From: Natrialbaceae archaeon
GTDB lineage: Archaea; Halobacteriota; Halobacteria; Halobacteriales; Natrialbaceae
Direction of reading: 5' to 3'
Length of the DNA stretch: 6,667 nucleotides
Assembly (NCBI GenBank): GCA_003552325.1
Contig: PUKM01000286.1
Coordinates: 1-6,667, forward strand
Shown here: piece by piece, positions 5,453 to 6,667 of the stretch
Layout of the letters: every line of letters begins with the position of its first letter
Numbering within the stretch: the stretch's first letter is position 1
Program-made: the position numbers and the translations under genes
Notes under the pieces: model-generated
What the model saw: only the letters and a program-made list of their open reading frames with translations
What the model was told of the DNA's origin: nothing
Database searches by the model: none

Positions 5453-6601
5453 TCAGTTGTCGACGACCTGTCGCCCCCAGTCGTCGATCCATCCGGAGAG
5501 GTTACCACTGAGTTGGTCGTAATCGTAGAAGACGGCCTCGTCTGGCTCTTTGGCGTACTCCTCGTAGACCTCCGGAAGGTCAGTCTGTTCGTTGGTCGGC
5601 CCCGTGACGTTCCGCTCAGCGACGACTGCCTGTACGTCGGGCTCGAGGACGAAGTTCATGAACTCGTGGGCGAGGTCGTCGTGCTCGCCGTCGGCGAACC
5701 GAACGATGCCGGAGTAGTTCGCGAACGCCTGATCGTTCAGCAGGGAGACCTGGTGTTTCTCGAGATCGTTTTCGAACCGCTTCGCGTACACCCGGTCGTT
5801 CGAGTAGGAGACGACCACCGGCACCTCCTCCTCTTCGAACTGCGTGTACACATCGCTCCAGGAGTCGAGGACGCGAGTATCGTTGTCGAGCAGGTCCTGC
5901 CAGTAATCGAGGTAGGTGTAGTCGCCGTCTTCACCAAACTCGTTGAGCGTCCAGAGCATGAACAACAGGCCGGTCGTCCCACGCTGGGGGTTCGACACCG
6001 CGATGTTGCCCTCGTACTCCGGCTCGAGGAGGTCCTCGAACGTTTCCGGTGCCGAGACGTTCCGGCCGTCGTAGACGATGGCACAGAGGCTCCGGTAGGT
6101 CGGGATGACCCGGCCTTCGGGGTCGAACTCGTGTTCCTCACCGATATCGTCGGCGTTCGGGAGGAGAGAGCGGTCAGTTTCGACGAACATCCCGCCATCG
6201 GTGTTCTCATCGGCCCGGACGAGCTCGTGTGGGCTCAGGCCGTAGTACAGTTCGGGCTCGATCTCCTGGCCGTCGTTGTACCGTTCGACATAGTGGTTGA
6301 GTTCCTGCTCGGGCGTGTGCCACTCGAGGGTGACGTCGAAGCGGTCTTCGAACTCCTCTTTGATCCAGACGCCGGGGCTGTCACTCGGAGCGTCGATGAA
6401 GGAGCTGTAGGTGGCGACGTGGAGGGTGTCGGTGCTATAGTCAGATCCGCCGTCGTCGCTGCTGTCATCCGTGCTGTCGTCGGTCGCATCATCGGTCCCA
6501 GCGGCGTCGTCGCTGTCGTCTTCGGACGTATCCTGGATACAGCCTGCGAGCCCGAGTGTGGACCCGCCAGCCGCACCAACGAGGAAGGTTCGTCGTTTCA
6601 T
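5453..6601 (-). CDS. thiB: Thiamine-type ABC transporter substrate-binding lipoprotein (Tat-exported)
   Basis: This 382-residue extracellular binding protein would capture the ligand and deliver it to ThiP. The N-terminus MKRRTFLVGAAGG is a twin-arginine signal and LAGC puts the lipidated cysteine at 21. A D/S/T-rich tether spans about 24-58. The mature part resembles ThiB: TYSSFID (64-70), GLSPHELVRA, the NPQRGTTGLLFMLW segment (204-217; ThiB has DPRTSTPGLGLLLW), DSWSDVYTQF (246-255; ThiB TKGWSEAYGLF) and VVVSYSNDRVYA (ThiB LVLSYTTSPAYH). E. coli ThiB is about 327 residues; the extra length is mostly leader and tether. ATG 6601 is chosen because the Tat motif begins there and a TATA-like TTACGTA lies about 28 nt upstream, fitting a leaderless transcript; in-frame TTG 6667 would add 22 unlikely residues. 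It is separated from thiP by the opposite-strand thiamine-binding gene, so it needs its own promoter. The substrate could be a thiamine relative or phosphate ester. Confidence 0.87.
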   Translation of the reverse strand: MKRRTFLVGAAGGSTLGLAGCIQDTSEDDSDDAAGTDDATDDSTDDSSDDGGSDYSTDTLHVATYSSFIDAPSDSPGVWIKEEFEDRFDVTLEWHTPEQELNHYVERYNDGQEIEPELYYGLSPHELVRADENTDGGMFVETDRSLLPNADDIGEEHEFDPEGRVIPTYRSLCAIVYDGRNVSAPETFEDLLEPEYEGNIAVSNPQRGTTGLLFMLWTLNEFGEDGDYTYLDYWQDLLDNDTRVLDSWSDVYTQFEEEEVPVVVSYSNDRVYAKRFENDLEKHQVSLLNDQAFANYSGIVRFADGEHDDLAHEFMNFVLEPDVQAVVAERNVTGPTNEQTDLPEVYEEYAKEPDEAVFYDYDQLSGNLSGWIDDWGRQVVDN

Positions 6602-6625
6602 TACTGTGTGGTCGCACCTGGTGGT

Positions 6626-6632
6626 ACGTAAG
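6626..6632 (-). promoter_or_regulatory. TATA-like element of thiB
   Basis: The minus strand reads TTACGTA, centred about 28 nt before the ATG at 6601, the distance expected for a leaderless haloarchaeal mRNA. No Shine-Dalgarno precedes the ATG. The match to a haloarchaeal TATA box is moderate. Confidence 0.4.
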
Positions 6633-6649
6633 GGACACGGTCTGTGTCC
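6633..6649. promoter_or_regulatory. 6-5-6 inverted repeat abutting the thiB TATA element
   Basis: GGACAC (6633-6638), spacer GGTCT, GTGTCC (6644-6649) is a perfect inverted repeat directly upstream of the TATA-like element, where the BRE would be. A bound protein could block or recruit TFB. Like the palindrome at 4946-4964 it has CAC and GTG facing the centre on the minus strand, but with 5 and not 3 bases between, so a common regulator is only a possibility. Confidence 0.4.
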
Positions 6650-6667
6650 GCGTGGATTTGATAGCAA

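Noticed and set aside
4912..5508. 198-codon minus-strand frame spanning the thiamine-binding gene
   Set aside because: It is antisense to a well supported family member and its translation is an Arg/Asp/Val mirror without a domain.
5513..6631. Long 372-codon open frame on the plus strand opposite thiB
   Set aside because: It is exactly antisense to the clear thiB coding region, its translation is a V/L/G/D-rich mirror with no recognisable domain, and such shadows are expected in GC-rich haloarchaeal DNA.

Overview
The window looks like a haloarchaeal chromosome segment. It is GC-rich, its proteins are strongly acidic (D/E/T-rich linkers and tails), CTCGAG is very common, and the secreted binding protein carries a twin-arginine plus lipobox leader of haloarchaeal style. 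I see no rRNA, tRNA, CRISPR array or complete insertion sequence.

Layout. (1) Positions 1-626, minus: 5' part of an electron transfer flavoprotein beta subunit gene (etfB/fixA), running off the left edge. (2) Positions 798-1289, plus, divergent from etfB: a small TRAM-domain protein with an N-terminal Cys/His cluster and a probable leaderless promoter. (3) Positions 1290-1871: a decayed stretch with no intact gene. It holds a truncated, frameshifted 5' end of a membrane protein gene on the plus strand (about 1417-1531) that meets the truncated, frameshifted 5' end of a MoxR-type AAA ATPase gene on the minus strand (about 1530-1830). (4) Positions 1872-6601: a thiamine-type ABC uptake locus. 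On the minus strand, reading right to left, come the Tat lipoprotein substrate-binding protein (thiB-like, 5453-6601), the fused two-domain permease (thiP-like, 3037-4890) and the ATPase (thiQ-like, 1872-3056, overlapping the permease by 20 nt). Between thiB and thiP, on the opposite strand, lies a 103-residue MTH1187-family thiamine-binding protein gene (5059-5370).

How it works together. The lipoprotein would capture thiamine, or a related compound, outside the membrane. ThiP would form both halves of the channel and ThiQ would supply ATP hydrolysis. The small MTH1187-family protein probably binds thiamine in the cytoplasm. Two independent thiamine signatures, the ThiB-like binding protein and the MTH1187 protein, support the substrate call; permease and ATPase alone would not distinguish thiamine from iron or other ligands. 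A perfect 8-3-8 inverted repeat lies in the divergent region between thiP and the thiamine-binding gene, and another inverted repeat abuts the likely TATA box of thiB. Both are candidate operators. A tiny leader ORF with a good Shine-Dalgarno ends one base before the thiP start.
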